Assembly (NCBI GenBank): GCA_031258895.1
Contig: JAIRMF010000094.1
Span: forward strand, 1-6,892
From: Dysgonamonadaceae bacterium
Lineage (GTDB): Bacteria > Bacteroidota > Bacteroidia > Bacteroidales > Azobacteroidaceae
Direction of reading: 5' to 3'
Length of the DNA: 6,892 nucleotides
Positions 6,654 through 6,892 of the stretch are shown piece after piece. The first letter of the stretch is position 1, and each line of letters starts with the position of its first letter. The position numbers were made by a program, and so were the translations under genes. Below the pieces are notes generated by a model, which had not been told where the DNA came from, searched no databases, and saw nothing but the letters and a program-made list of their open reading frames with translations.

Positions 6654-6892
6654 TAGGGCTGACGGATCTAATTTTTCAGAAGGTTACAGAGATAGTTGTT
6701 CTATCCGGCTTTTAATTGCTTCCCCCTGACGCCGACTTTGGTTGTTTTTTCGTTTTTAAGCAGATTCAAAGCGATACGGTTGTCTTCATTAAGGGCCACG
6801 TCAAGCACCCAGTGCAGGGAATTTTCTATCGACCAGTGATAACGAACGGCATTGTTGATCAATTTTGCATCCGCTTTAAGAGAGGTAATGTA
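6654..6892 (-). mobile_element. ISAs1-family insertion sequence, 3' end only (runs off right edge)
   Basis: The transposase tail at 6668-6892 defines the element. The outer boundary is set tentatively near TAGGGCTGACGG (from 6654), which resembles ISAs1-type termini; the other terminus and the target duplication lie outside the window, so the exact end is not proven. The transposase reads towards the oxidoreductase operon. Confidence 0.6.
6668..6892 (-). pseudogene. Degenerate ISAs1-family transposase, C-terminal part
   Basis: From the right edge, 63 codons are readable to a TAG at 6701-6703. YHWSIENSLHWVLDV is the C-terminal signature of ISAs1 (H-repeat-type, DDE) transposases; its Glu is probably the last acidic catalytic residue. 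Intact members have about 16-17 residues between NEDN and the IALNLLKNEK helix (a segment like SRKRxGNAAENFSxIN). Here NEDN is followed at once by RIALNLLKNEK, so an in-frame deletion at about 6778/6779 is likely. The protein then reads KQLKAG and stops where the family has Trp. Past the TAG the same frame continues NNYLCNLLKN to a second TAG (6668-6670), matching the normal family end, so TGG has most likely mutated to TAG. Both lesions suggest an inactive remnant. The deletion is judged from memory of the family. Confidence 0.8.

Overview
The window looks like a Bacteroidota (probably Bacteroidales) chromosome segment. The grounds are a near-perfect Bacteroidetes-type promoter (TTTG, 20 bp, TAnnTTTG), gene starts without Shine-Dalgarno sequences, a run of three SurA/PpiC-type envelope chaperone genes in the order typical of this phylum, and Gfo/Idh/MocA oxidoreductases with a Tat leader. 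All five genes and the transposase remnant lie on the minus strand, so transcription runs from high to low coordinates.

Right edge (about 6654-6892): the 3' end of an ISAs1-family insertion sequence. Its transposase tail is damaged by an apparent in-frame deletion and by an amber codon where the family has tryptophan. Next to it, at 6604-6635, is the best promoter in the window. It should drive two tandem, homologous Gfo/Idh/MocA oxidoreductases: a Tat-exported one (5207-6568) and, 18 bp downstream, a leaderless cytoplasmic one (3923-5188). They are similar over their whole length and share an EKN motif where the superfamily usually has EKP. Their substrate cannot be read from sequence; the layout suggests related sugar or polyol derivatives handled on both sides of the inner membrane.

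Left part (1-3861): an envelope protein-folding cluster. First comes a large secreted double-parvulin protein (1912-3861). Then, 17 bp on, comes a short lipoprotein (1445-1894) that seems to be a SurA-like chaperone whose parvulin domain has been lost in frame. Last is a SurA-type peptidylprolyl isomerase (1361 to beyond base 1), which probably lacks only its last few codons. It is open at the left edge, so a search for complete ORFs would miss it. A second candidate promoter lies just upstream of it. Together these genes should handle unfolded outer-membrane and secreted proteins in the periplasm.

I found no CRISPR array, tRNA, rRNA or riboswitch, and no convincing intrinsic terminator. I see no wholly new system. 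The most unusual items are the parvulin-less SurA-like lipoprotein with no ATG start, the two-compartment oxidoreductase pair, and the decayed insertion sequence beside that pair's promoter.
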